DNA of 64,000 bases from Streptomyces sp. Act143 (GTDB lineage: Bacteria > Actinomycetota > Actinomycetes > Streptomycetales > Streptomycetaceae). Under the pieces are notes generated by a model. The model ran no database searches. It saw only the letters and a program-made list of their open reading frames with translations, and was not told the DNA's origin. The position numbers and the translations under genes are program-made. The stretch spans positions 8,580,243 to 8,644,242 of the forward strand of contig NZ_QFRX01000001.1 of NCBI RefSeq assembly GCF_003143935.1, written 5' to 3'. Positions 57,386-64,000 of this stretch are shown here, piece by piece; the stretch's first letter is position 1; each line of letters opens with the position of its first letter.

Positions 57386-59002
57386 CTACTTCTTGTCGAG
57401 CAGGTCCTGGACCTTCGCCCGGACCTCGTCCGTCGCCAGACCCCGGATCGTCAGCGTCGTACGGCGACGCAGCACGTCGTCCGCCGTCTCGGCCCACTCG
57501 GTGTCCCGGGCGTAGACGACCTGCGCCCAGATCTCGGGGGCGTCGGGGTGGACGCGCTCGCCCAGCTCCGGGTTCTCGTTCGCCAGCCGGGCGATGTCGA
57601 ACGCCAGGGAGCCGTAGTGCGTCGCCAGGTGCTTGGCCGTGTCGGCCGCCATGCGCGGGCCGGGGGCCGGGTTGTCGACCAGCAGGCGGTGCGCGACCGC
57701 ACGCGGGTTGGCGACACCGGGCAGCGGCAGCTTCTTCGGCAGGGACGAGATCGGTTCGAAGTCGTCGCCCAGCGGGTGACCCGGCAGGGCCTCCAGCTTC
57801 TTCATGACCGTACGGCCGATGTGCCGGAACGTCGTCCACTTGCCGCCCGCCACGGACAGCATGCCGCCCCTGCCCTCGGTCACGACCGTCTCGCGCTTGG
57901 CCTTGGCGGTGTCACCGGGGCCGCCCGGCAGCACCCGCAGACCCGCGAAGGCGTACGTGATGAGGTCACGGTCGAGCTGCTGGTCCCGGATGGAGAACGC
58001 GGCCTCGTCCAGGATCTGGGCGGTGTCCTTCTCGGTGACCTTGACGTCCGCCGGGTCGCCCTCGAACTCCTCGTCGGTCGTACCCAGCAGGAGCATGTCC
58101 TCCCAGGGCAGGGCGAAGGTGATCCGGTACTTGTCGATCGGGGTGGCCAGCGCGGCCTTCCACGGCGCGGTCCGCTTCAGGACCAGGTGCGCGCCCTTGG
58201 AGAGGCGGATGGAGGGGGCCGCGTTCGGGTCCTCCATCCTGCGCAGGTGGTCGACCCACGGGCCGGTCGCGTTGAGCACGAGACGCGCGTTCACACCGAA
58301 CTCGTCGCCCGACAGCCGGTCCCGCAGCTCGGCGCCCGTGACCCGGCCCTGGGTGAAGCGCAGGCCCGTCACCTCGGCGTGGTTCAGGACCACCGCACCC
58401 GCCTCGACGGCCGCGCGGACCGTCATCAGCGCCATGCGGGCGTCGTTCATCTGGTCGTCACCGTAGACGGCGACGGCCTTGAGGTTGTCGGTGCGCAGCT
58501 CGGGCACGTCCTGCGCCGCCTTCGCGGGGGACAGGAGGTGGCCGACGCCGTCACCGAAGGCGGAGAGCGCGGAGTAGGCGAAGACGCCCGCCCCGAGCTT
58601 CGCCGCGCCGTGCGGCCCGCCCTTGTACACGGGGAGGTAGAACGTGAGCGGGTTCGCCAGGTGGGGAGCCACCTGGCGGGAGACCGCACGGCGCTCGAAG
58701 TGGTTCTCCGCCACCAGCTTCACCGCGCCGGTCTGCAAGTAGCGCAGACCGCCGTGGAGGAGCTTGGAGGAGGCGGAGGAGGTGGCGCCGGCGAAGTCAC
58801 CGGCGTCGACCAGAGCCACCCTCAGGCCGGACTGCGCGGCGTGCCAGGCGGTGGAGATGCCCAGGATGCCGCCGCCGATCACGAGAAGGTCGTACGACGC
58901 CTTGGCGAGCTGCTCCCGGGTCTCGGCGCGGCTCGGGTTGGAGCCGGAGGCCGGGCGCGTACCGAGGGCAGGCACGGACTGCAGGGTGGACTGACTGGTC
59001 AT
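57386..59002 (-). CDS. glpD: Glycerol-3-phosphate dehydrogenase (FAD, aerobic)
   Basis: A 538-residue membrane-associated flavoenzyme that oxidises glycerol-3-phosphate to dihydroxyacetone phosphate and passes electrons to the quinone pool. The FAD motif DLLVIGGGILGISTAWHAAQSGLRVALVDAGDFAGATSS is near residue 40. The family core KLLHGGLRYLQTGAVKLVAENHFERR follows, and VNATGPWVDHLR and VSVAGGKWTTFRHIG mark the substrate and cap regions. It is the last structural gene of glpF-glpK-glpD, 45 bp after glpK. The equivalent gene in S. coelicolor is gylB. Expression should be induced by glycerol-3-phosphate via GylR. Confidence 0.97.
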   Translation of the reverse strand: MTSQSTLQSVPALGTRPASGSNPSRAETREQLAKASYDLLVIGGGILGISTAWHAAQSGLRVALVDAGDFAGATSSASSKLLHGGLRYLQTGAVKLVAENHFERRAVSRQVAPHLANPLTFYLPVYKGGPHGAAKLGAGVFAYSALSAFGDGVGHLLSPAKAAQDVPELRTDNLKAVAVYGDDQMNDARMALMTVRAAVEAGAVVLNHAEVTGLRFTQGRVTGAELRDRLSGDEFGVNARLVLNATGPWVDHLRRMEDPNAAPSIRLSKGAHLVLKRTAPWKAALATPIDKYRITFALPWEDMLLLGTTDEEFEGDPADVKVTEKDTAQILDEAAFSIRDQQLDRDLITYAFAGLRVLPGGPGDTAKAKRETVVTEGRGGMLSVAGGKWTTFRHIGRTVMKKLEALPGHPLGDDFEPISSLPKKLPLPGVANPRAVAHRLLVDNPAPGPRMAADTAKHLATHYGSLAFDIARLANENPELGERVHPDAPEIWAQVVYARDTEWAETADDVLRRRTTLTIRGLATDEVRAKVQDLLDKK

Positions 59003-59047
59003 ATCGGGTTCTTACTCCTCATCAGAGACGCCGAAGGGGGGAGGCCC

Positions 59048-60586
59048 TCAGCTCTCGTCCTCGAGCCAGCCCATGGTCCGCTCGACGGCCTTGAGCCAGT
59101 TCTTGTACTCACGGTCGCGGTGCTCCGCGTCCATGCGGGGGGTCCACTCGGCGGCCCGGCGCCAGTTGGCACGCAGGTCGTCGGTGCTGGTCCAGAAGCC
59201 GACGGCGAGACCGGCGGCGTAGGCGGCACCGAGGCAGGTCGTCTCGGCGACCATCGGGCGCACCACGGGGGCGTCCAGGAAGTCCGAGAGGGTCTGCATC
59301 AGCAGGTTGTTGGAGGTCATGCCGCCGTCGACCTTGAGGGCGGTGAGCTCGACACCGGAGTCCTTGGTCATGGCGTCCGTGATCTCACGGGTCTGCCAGG
59401 CGGTGGCCTCCAGGACGGCGCGGGCCAGGTGCGCCTTGGTGACGTACCGGGTCAGGCCGGCGATCACACCGCGGGCGTCGGAGCGCCAGTACGGGGCGAA
59501 CAGGCCGGAGAAGGCGGGCACGAAGTAGGCGCCGCCGTTGTCCTCGACGGAGAGCGCGAGCGTCTCGATCTCGGCGGCGGTGGAGATCAGGCCCATCTGG
59601 TCCCGCATCCACTGCACCAGCGAACCGGTGACCGCGATCGAGCCCTCCAGGGCGTAGACCGGCTTCTGGTCGCCGATGCGGTAGCCGACGGTGGTGAGCA
59701 GACCGGAGTACGAGTTGATGATCTTCTCACCGGTGTTCATCAGCATGAACGTGCCGGTGCCGTACGTCGACTTGGCCTCGCCCTCGGCGAAACAGGTCTG
59801 CCCGAACAGGGCCGCCTGCTGGTCACCGAGCGCCGAGGCGACCGGGATGCCGCCGAGCAGCTCGCCGAGCTTGCCGCCGCTGACCTCGCCGTAGACCTCG
59901 GCGGAGGAGCGGATCTCCGGGAGCATCGACAGCGGCACGCCGATGGACTCGGCGATCTTCTCGTCCCACTCCAGCGTGTGCAGGTTCATCAGCATGGTGC
60001 GGGAGGCGTTGGTGACGTCGGTGTAGTGCTTGCCGCCGTTGACACCGCCCGTCAGGTTCCAGATGACCCAGGTGTCCATGGTGCCGAAGAGGATGTCGCC
60101 GGCCTCGGCGCGCTCGCGCAGGCCCTCGACGTTGTCCAGCAGCCAGCGGGCCTTCGGGCCGGCGAAGTACGAGGCGAGGGGGAGGCCCGTCTCGCGGCGG
60201 AAGCGGTCCTGGCCGACGTTGCGGCCGAGCTCCTTGCACAGGGCGTCGGTGCGGGTGTCCTGCCAGACGATGGCGTTGTGGACGGGCTCACCGGTGTTCT
60301 TGTCCCACAGCAGCGTGGTCTCACGCTGGTTGGTGATGCCGATGGCCTTGATGTCGTCCCGGGTGATGCCGGCCTTGTCGATGGCTCCGGCGACCACTTC
60401 CTGGACGTTGGTCCAGATCTCGGTGGCGTTGTGCTCGACCCAGCCCGGCTTGGGGAAGATCTGCTCGTGCTCCTTCTGGTCGACGGAGACGATACGGCCG
60501 TCGCGGTCGAAGACGATGCAGCGGGAAGAGGTCGTGCCCTGGTCGATCGCGGCGATGAAGGGGCCGGCGGTGTGCGCGTCGGTCAC
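59048..60586 (-). CDS. glpK: Glycerol kinase
   Basis: A 512-residue FGGY-family kinase converting glycerol to sn-glycerol-3-phosphate. The N-terminal ATPase segment FIAAIDQGTTSSRCIVFDRDG, the ADP site STYGTGTFMLMNTGEKI and the C-terminal ALKVDGGMTSNNLLMQTLSDFLD are all present, as are the glycerol-binding residues in GITNQRETTLLWDKNTGEPVHNAIVWQDTRT. Start GTG at 60586. It lies between glpF and glpD in one operon. It is equivalent to gylA of S. coelicolor. The intergenic space before it (125 bp) carries a 20-bp direct repeat. Confidence 0.97.
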   Translation of the reverse strand: MTDAHTAGPFIAAIDQGTTSSRCIVFDRDGRIVSVDQKEHEQIFPKPGWVEHNATEIWTNVQEVVAGAIDKAGITRDDIKAIGITNQRETTLLWDKNTGEPVHNAIVWQDTRTDALCKELGRNVGQDRFRRETGLPLASYFAGPKARWLLDNVEGLRERAEAGDILFGTMDTWVIWNLTGGVNGGKHYTDVTNASRTMLMNLHTLEWDEKIAESIGVPLSMLPEIRSSAEVYGEVSGGKLGELLGGIPVASALGDQQAALFGQTCFAEGEAKSTYGTGTFMLMNTGEKIINSYSGLLTTVGYRIGDQKPVYALEGSIAVTGSLVQWMRDQMGLISTAAEIETLALSVEDNGGAYFVPAFSGLFAPYWRSDARGVIAGLTRYVTKAHLARAVLEATAWQTREITDAMTKDSGVELTALKVDGGMTSNNLLMQTLSDFLDAPVVRPMVAETTCLGAAYAAGLAVGFWTSTDDLRANWRRAAEWTPRMDAEHRDREYKNWLKAVERTMGWLEDES

Positions 60587-60647
60587 TGTGTGCTCCTGAG
60601 GTTCCGTGGATAAGCGGTCTGTCTACGGCTGCTTGCTACGAGTGCTT

Positions 60648-60697
60648 GCCACGCGGGCGTGCTCGCTGCGGGGGCTGGCCACGCGTGCGTGCTCGCT
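60648..60697. repeat. 20-bp direct repeat between glpF and glpK
   Basis: GCCACGCGGGCGTGCTCGCT at 60648-60667 recurs with one change at 60678-60697, 30 bp apart, in the 125-bp gap between glpF and glpK. It may be a processing site or a recent duplication. Confidence 0.65.
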
Positions 60698-60711
60698 TGC
60701 GCGTGCTGCTT

Positions 60712-61512
60712 CTAAGCGAAAGCGACGTTGTAGATGCCTGCAGCGATCGCGGCGCCGATCAGGGGACCGACCACCGGGACCCAGGCGTAGCCCCAGTCGG
60801 AACCGCCCTTGTTGGGCAGCGGCAGGAGGGCGTGCACGATGCGCGGACCGAGGTCACGGGCCGGGTTGATGGCGTAACCGGTCGGGCCGCCGAGGGACAG
60901 ACCGATGGCGACGACGACCAGGGCGGTGATCAGGGCGCCCAGGGTGCCCAGGCCGTTGCCGCCGTCGTTGAGGCCCTGCGTGAGGACGGCGAGCACCAGC
61001 ACGATGGTGCCGATGACCTCGGTGGCGACGTTCTGCCAGGCGACCCGGATCTCCGGACCGGTGGAGAAGACGCCCAGGACCGGGCCGGCGCCCGCCTCCT
61101 GCGCCTCGACGGCCTTGGTCTTGGTGGCCTGCGCGCCCGGACCGCCGACGATCTCCCGGTCGGTGAGGTGCGCGTGGAACTGGCCGTAATAGGCGATCCA
61201 GACCAGAGCCGCACCGATCATGGCGCCGAGCAGCTGCCCGCCCCAGTAGATCGGCACGTCGCTCCAGGAGATGCCGTCATCCTTGATCGCGAGCGCGAGC
61301 GTGACGGCCGGGTTCAGGTGCGCACCGGACAGCGGTGCGGAGGTGTAGACGGCCGTGAGAACGGCGAAACCCCACCCGAAGGTGATGGCGAGCCAGCCGG
61401 CGTTACGGGCCTTGGAGGCCTTCAGCGTCACGGCGGCGCACACGCCACCGCCGAGCAGGATGAGTATGGCGGTACCTATGGTCTCGCCGATGAAGATGTC
61501 GGAGCTGGACAC
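60712..61512 (-). CDS. glpF: Glycerol uptake facilitator (aquaglyceroporin)
   Basis: A 266-residue MIP-family channel for passive glycerol entry, first gene of the operon. Both half-helix loops are intact: GAHLNPAVTLALAI and GYAINPARDLGPRI. The Asp after the second NPA-R motif is the feature that marks glycerol rather than water channels. Six transmembrane helices are visible. The GTG at 61512 is chosen because AAAGGAG lies 7 bp upstream. The operon promoter lies in the 357-bp gap to gylR and contains a GylR-operator candidate. It is equivalent to gylC of S. coelicolor. Confidence 0.96.
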   Translation of the reverse strand: MSSSDIFIGETIGTAILILLGGGVCAAVTLKASKARNAGWLAITFGWGFAVLTAVYTSAPLSGAHLNPAVTLALAIKDDGISWSDVPIYWGGQLLGAMIGAALVWIAYYGQFHAHLTDREIVGGPGAQATKTKAVEAQEAGAGPVLGVFSTGPEIRVAWQNVATEVIGTIVLVLAVLTQGLNDGGNGLGTLGALITALVVVAIGLSLGGPTGYAINPARDLGPRIVHALLPLPNKGGSDWGYAWVPVVGPLIGAAIAAGIYNVAFA

Positions 61513-61869
61513 CCGCGACTCCTTTGTCCTTCGTCCAGGGAAAGCGGAACCCCGGGTCCCTCCGGTGGTTCGCGTGCCCTCGGGGGTGAGAGCGTTGCCG
61601 GCCCTTGGCGTTGTCACACTCTAGCGCGTATTGCCGGTAGGTGTTCGACAATGCCGACCGATGGACGGGAGTCTTGCTCCGGCGTTACGTGCGCGTCAAG
61701 GGTTCTGTTATCGAAAGTACGATCGTTATTGATTGCTGTGGGCTATTGATCTTCAGGCGGGACACCTGTGGCACCTCGCCCGATATGTCCACTTCAGGGT
61801 ATGGCGAAGTCCGGGGCGCCGTCGCGGCGTCCCGGTGGCTCTTACCGAGTTCTCAGCGCTTCTGGGGCC
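61513..61869. promoter_or_regulatory. gyl operon promoter region between gylR and glpF
   Basis: 357 bp without a gene, containing unusually AT-rich DNA at about 61690-61760 (TCTGTTATCGAAAGTACGAT and following) that likely holds the operon promoter. A 15-bp operator-like palindrome lies at 61644-61658. An inverted repeat CTTCTGGGGCCCTAGAAG (61859-61876) spans the gylR stop and may end that transcript. Confidence 0.65.
61644..61658. promoter_or_regulatory. GylR operator candidate TTCGACAATGCCGAC
   Basis: The sequence matches, with two differences on the opposite strand, the near-perfect palindrome at 62690-62704 before gylR. It lies 132 bp upstream of the glpF GTG in the gyl promoter region. 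Confidence 0.6.
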
Positions 61870-62634
61870 CTAGAAGCGGCCGGCGCCCAGGTCCCGGGAC
61901 ACCGCGCGGGCGCAGTCCCGTACCGCGGCGATCAGCTCGGGCCGCAGCTCGCCGTCCCGGCACAGCCGCTCCACGGCGCCGGTGATGCCGACCGCGCCGA
62001 CCGGCATCCGCCGCCGGTCGTGAATGGGGGCGGCGACACCCGCGACGCCCTCCCAGGTTTCCTCCACGTCCGCCGCGTAGCCACGCGCGCGCGTGATGTC
62101 CAGGACGTTCTCGAAACTCTCCAGCTCGCACACCGTGCGGTCGGTGAACGGCTTGCGGTCCGCCTCGATCGCCTCGCTGTGCGCCACCGGGTCGTACGCC
62201 GACAGCACCTTGCCCAGGGCCGTGGAGTGCAGGGGCTGCATGGCCCCGATCTCCAGCACTTGACGGCTGTCGTCCGGCCGGAAGACGTGGTGCACGATCA
62301 GCACGCCCTGCTGGTGCAGGACCCCGAGATAGACGCTCTCGCCGCTGGAGCGGGCCAGGTCGTCGGTCCACACCAGGGCCCGCGCCCGCAGTTCGTGCAC
62401 GTCGAGATAGGTGGTGCCCAGCCGCAACAGCTCGGCGCCCAGCTGGTAGCGGCCCGAGGCGTCGTCCTGCTCGACGAAGCCCTCCTGCTGGAGCGTGCGC
62501 AGAATCCCGTGCGCGGTGCCCTTGGCGAGGCCCAGGGCCGAGGCGATGTCCGACAGGCCGAGCCGCCGCTCGCCGCCCGCGAGCAGCCGCAGCATCGCGG
62601 CCGCCCGTTCGAGCGACTGGATGTTCCGTGCCAT
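61870..62634 (-). CDS. gylR: GylR, IclR-family repressor of glycerol catabolism
   Basis: A 254-residue IclR-family protein. The winged helix is at residues about 25-55 (LGLSDIASALGLAKGTAHGILRTLQQEGFVEQ). The C-terminal GAF-like effector domain (ELRARALVWTDDLARSSGESVYLGVLH, MQPLHSTALGKVLSAYD, VEETWEGVAGVAAPIHDRRR) follows. It directly precedes the glycerol operon on the same strand, exactly as gylR of S. coelicolor, where it represses itself and gylCABX with glycerol-3-phosphate as inducer. The ATG at 62634 has GGAGG upstream (spacing 11). Operator-like palindromes occur before both this gene and glpF. Confidence 0.96.
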   Translation of the reverse strand: MARNIQSLERAAAMLRLLAGGERRLGLSDIASALGLAKGTAHGILRTLQQEGFVEQDDASGRYQLGAELLRLGTTYLDVHELRARALVWTDDLARSSGESVYLGVLHQQGVLIVHHVFRPDDSRQVLEIGAMQPLHSTALGKVLSAYDPVAHSEAIEADRKPFTDRTVCELESFENVLDITRARGYAADVEETWEGVAGVAAPIHDRRRMPVGAVGITGAVERLCRDGELRPELIAAVRDCARAVSRDLGAGRF

Positions 62635-62689
62635 CGCCGTCCTGCCTCCGTCCCCTTCGACCGTCGACCCGCGACGTCCGCTGCCGCCG

Positions 62690-62704
62690 TTCGGCAATGT
62701 CGAA
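62690..62704. promoter_or_regulatory. GylR operator candidate TTCGGCAATGTCGAA
   Basis: A 15-bp near-perfect palindrome (TTCGrCAwTGyCGAA) lies 56 bp before the gylR start. A second copy sits at 61644-61658 before glpF. The pair fits the known dual targets of GylR. Confidence 0.65.
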
Positions 62705-62867
62705 CACTACTAGTCCATGCCGACCGACCGCCAATGGTTGGGCGACACGTTTGCGCCACTCGACGCGCAGTCTTACGTCACTCGTATCCCGCTGGTGACC
62801 TGCCCGTCATCCTCGTCCGCCCCGTGGACGCCCTGACCATCCGGCTCCGGTCCCGGCTACCCTGGCG

Positions 62868-62941
62868 GCGTGCGTCCACCGCGGGAGGTCCCGCGGAAGG
62901 GCGCAAAGCCGACAGCCGTCGCACCCAAAGGGAGCCCTTTC
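62868..62941 (+). promoter_or_regulatory. Structured leader of metH
   Basis: Upstream of metH, CTGACC (about 62832) and TACCCT (about 62858) form a plausible -35/-10 pair, giving a leader of about 70 nt. It contains three helices: an outer GTGCG/CGCAC pair, a perfect 8-bp hairpin CCGCGGGA-gg-TCCCGCGG (62879-62896), and a final AAAGGG-ag-CCCTTT hairpin (62927-62940) that encloses the only ribosome-binding site directly before the ATG. It was not recognised as a known riboswitch class. Confidence 0.5.
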
Positions 62942-64000
62942 ATGGCCTCGTTGCCACCGTCCCCTTCCGCCGACAGCCGGACCCGCGTGTCCGCGCTCCG
63001 CGAGGCGCTCGCCACCCGTGTGGTGGTCGCCGACGGAGCCATGGGCACCATGCTGCAGGCCCAGGACCCCACGCTCGAGGACTTCGAGAACCTCGAAGGC
63101 TGTAACGAGATCCTCAACGTGACCCGCCCGGACATCGTCCGCTCCGTCCACGACGCGTACTTCGCGGTGGGCGTCGACTGCGTCGAGACCAACACCTTCG
63201 GGTCCAATTACACGGCCGCCTCCGAGTACGACATCGCCGACCGGGTCCACGAGCTGTCCGAGGCCGGCGCCCGCATCGCCCGCGAGGCCGCCGACGACCA
63301 CACCGCCCGCGACGGCCGCCAGCGCTGGGTCCTGGGCTCCGTCGGCCCCGGCACCAAGCTGCCCACCCTCGGCCACATCGACTACGCCACCATCCGCGAC
63401 GGCTACCAGGCCAACGTCGAGGGGCTGCTCGCCGGCGGCGCCGACGCCCTGATCGTCGAGACCACCCAGGACCTGCTCCAGACCAAGGCCTCCGTCCTCG
63501 GGGCTCGCCGCGCCATGGCGGCAACCGGCGCCGACGTGCCCCTCGTGGTCTCCATGGCCTTCGAGACCACCGGCACCATGCTGCTCGGCTCGGAGATCGG
63601 CGCCGCGCTGACCGCGCTGGAGCCGCTCGGCATCGACATGATCGGCCTGAACTGCTCCACCGGCCCCGCCGAGATGAGCGAGCACCTGCGCTACCTCACC
63701 CGGCACTCCCGCATCCCGCTGCTGTGCATGCCGAACGCCGGCCTGCCCATCCTCACCAAGGACGGCGCCCACTTCCCCCTCGACCCCGAGGGCCTGGCGG
63801 ACGCGCAGGAGAACTTCGTCCGCGACTACGGCCTGAGCCTCATCGGCGGCTGCTGCGGCACCACCCCCGAGCACCTGCGCCAGGTCGTCGAACGCGTCCG
63901 CGACCTCACCCCCGCCGAGCGCCACCCCCGGCCCGAGCCCGGGGCGGCTTCGCTGTATCAGACGGTGCCGTTCCGTCAGGACACGTCCTATCTGGCGATC
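62942..64000 (+). CDS. metH: Methionine synthase MetH, cobalamin-dependent (5' part)
   Basis: The ATG at 62942 opens a frame that runs off the right edge after 353 codons of a protein of about 1,150-1,200 residues. The visible part is the homocysteine-binding S-methyltransferase domain: VVVADGAMGTMLQAQ, the motifs ETNTFGSNYTAASEY and GSVGPGTKLPTLGHIDY, and the zinc cysteines in MIGLNCSTGP and IGGCCGTTPEH. MetH transfers the methyl of methyl-tetrahydrofolate to homocysteine through cobalamin. Its folate, B12 and activation domains must follow outside the window. It is divergent from gylR. Its leader looks structured, with the ribosome-binding site in a hairpin. Confidence 0.96.
   Translation, partial: MASLPPSPSADSRTRVSALREALATRVVVADGAMGTMLQAQDPTLEDFENLEGCNEILNVTRPDIVRSVHDAYFAVGVDCVETNTFGSNYTAASEYDIADRVHELSEAGARIAREAADDHTARDGRQRWVLGSVGPGTKLPTLGHIDYATIRDGYQANVEGLLAGGADALIVETTQDLLQTKASVLGARRAMAATGADVPLVVSMAFETTGTMLLGSEIGAALTALEPLGIDMIGLNCSTGPAEMSEHLRYLTRHSRIPLLCMPNAGLPILTKDGAHFPLDPEGLADAQENFVRDYGLSLIGGCCGTTPEHLRQVVERVRDLTPAERHPRPEPGAASLYQTVPFRQDTSYLAI

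Noticed and set aside
57386..59002. A gylX gene immediately downstream of glpD
   Set aside because: The space after glpD holds a strong terminator and then a FadR-type regulator; I could not support calling that regulator part of the glycerol operon.
57368..60613. 1081-codon plus-strand ORF
   Set aside because: Antisense to glpD and glpK, whose identity is certain.
62868..62941. Cobalamin riboswitch before metH
   Set aside because: Some resemblance at GGCGCAAAGCC, but the leader is too short and lacks the GCCACTG B12 box and the long P3-P6 helices.

Overview
The window is a piece of a Streptomyces chromosome. The evidence is very high GC with almost every third codon position G or C, many GTG starts, a short and a long chaplin (chpH, chpC), the mycothiol ligase mshC, and an IclR-regulated glycerol operon (gylR with glpF, glpK and glpD) next to metH. 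Apart from the simple repeats noted below, the region looks like ordinary vertically inherited core chromosome. No insertion sequence, integrase, prophage or CRISPR array was seen.

Layout. 1-7.7 kb: a cut-off ArsR-type regulator, two TetR regulators with acyl-CoA enzymes (acyl-CoA dehydrogenase, MaoC hydratase), soxR, a frameshifted VOC remnant, a DraRnl-type RNA ligase, a BKACE enzyme and two tandem-repeat arrays. 7.9-13.4 kb: secreted or surface-acting hydrolases (penicillin-acylase family, alpha/beta hydrolase, Tat-exported NamZ). 13.5-18.9 kb: two convergent operons, SDR + acyl-CoA synthetase + TetR facing acyl-CoA dehydrogenase + APH-like kinase. Their enzyme set matches the 4-hydroxy/4-oxo acid (Lva or ACAD10/11) route, and each promoter carries a related palindrome. 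19-28 kb: His-rich protein, MDR reductase, DUF202 membrane pair, NUDIX hydrolase, two transporters, and a molybdopterin oxidoreductase with its cytochrome b partner.

28.4-31.2 kb: gluconate permease and kinase divergent from a FadR-type regulator. 31.2-36.9 kb: YchJ-like protein, an M1 aminopeptidase overlapping a large Pls/PosA-like membrane peptide synthetase. 37.2 kb: tRNA-Leu(GAG). 37.5-41.2 kb: M20 peptidase, chaplins, DUF5703 and an acidic protein. 41.4-46.8 kb: a RecD2-like protein that has lost its ATPase motifs, an aldo/keto reductase, an F420-type oxidoreductase and a ferritin-like protein. 46.9-51.4 kb: corA divergent from the phosphatase-DUF3090-SCO1664-mshC operon. 51.4-56.2 kb: a glutamine-rich protein paired with a cytoplasmic subtilase, a Tat-exported propeller protein and a PAC2 protein. 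56.4-64 kb: FadR-type regulator, gyl glycerol operon, gylR, and the start of metH.

Most convergent gene ends are closed by long perfect GC hairpins. Several palindromes lie in promoters next to regulators and allow concrete predictions about which regulator controls which operon (TetR sites at 1.0, 2.6/3.8 and 13.4/18.9 kb; GntR at 30.46 kb; GylR at 61.64 and 62.69 kb). All functional calls rest on reading the sequence and knowledge of protein families; no database search was run.
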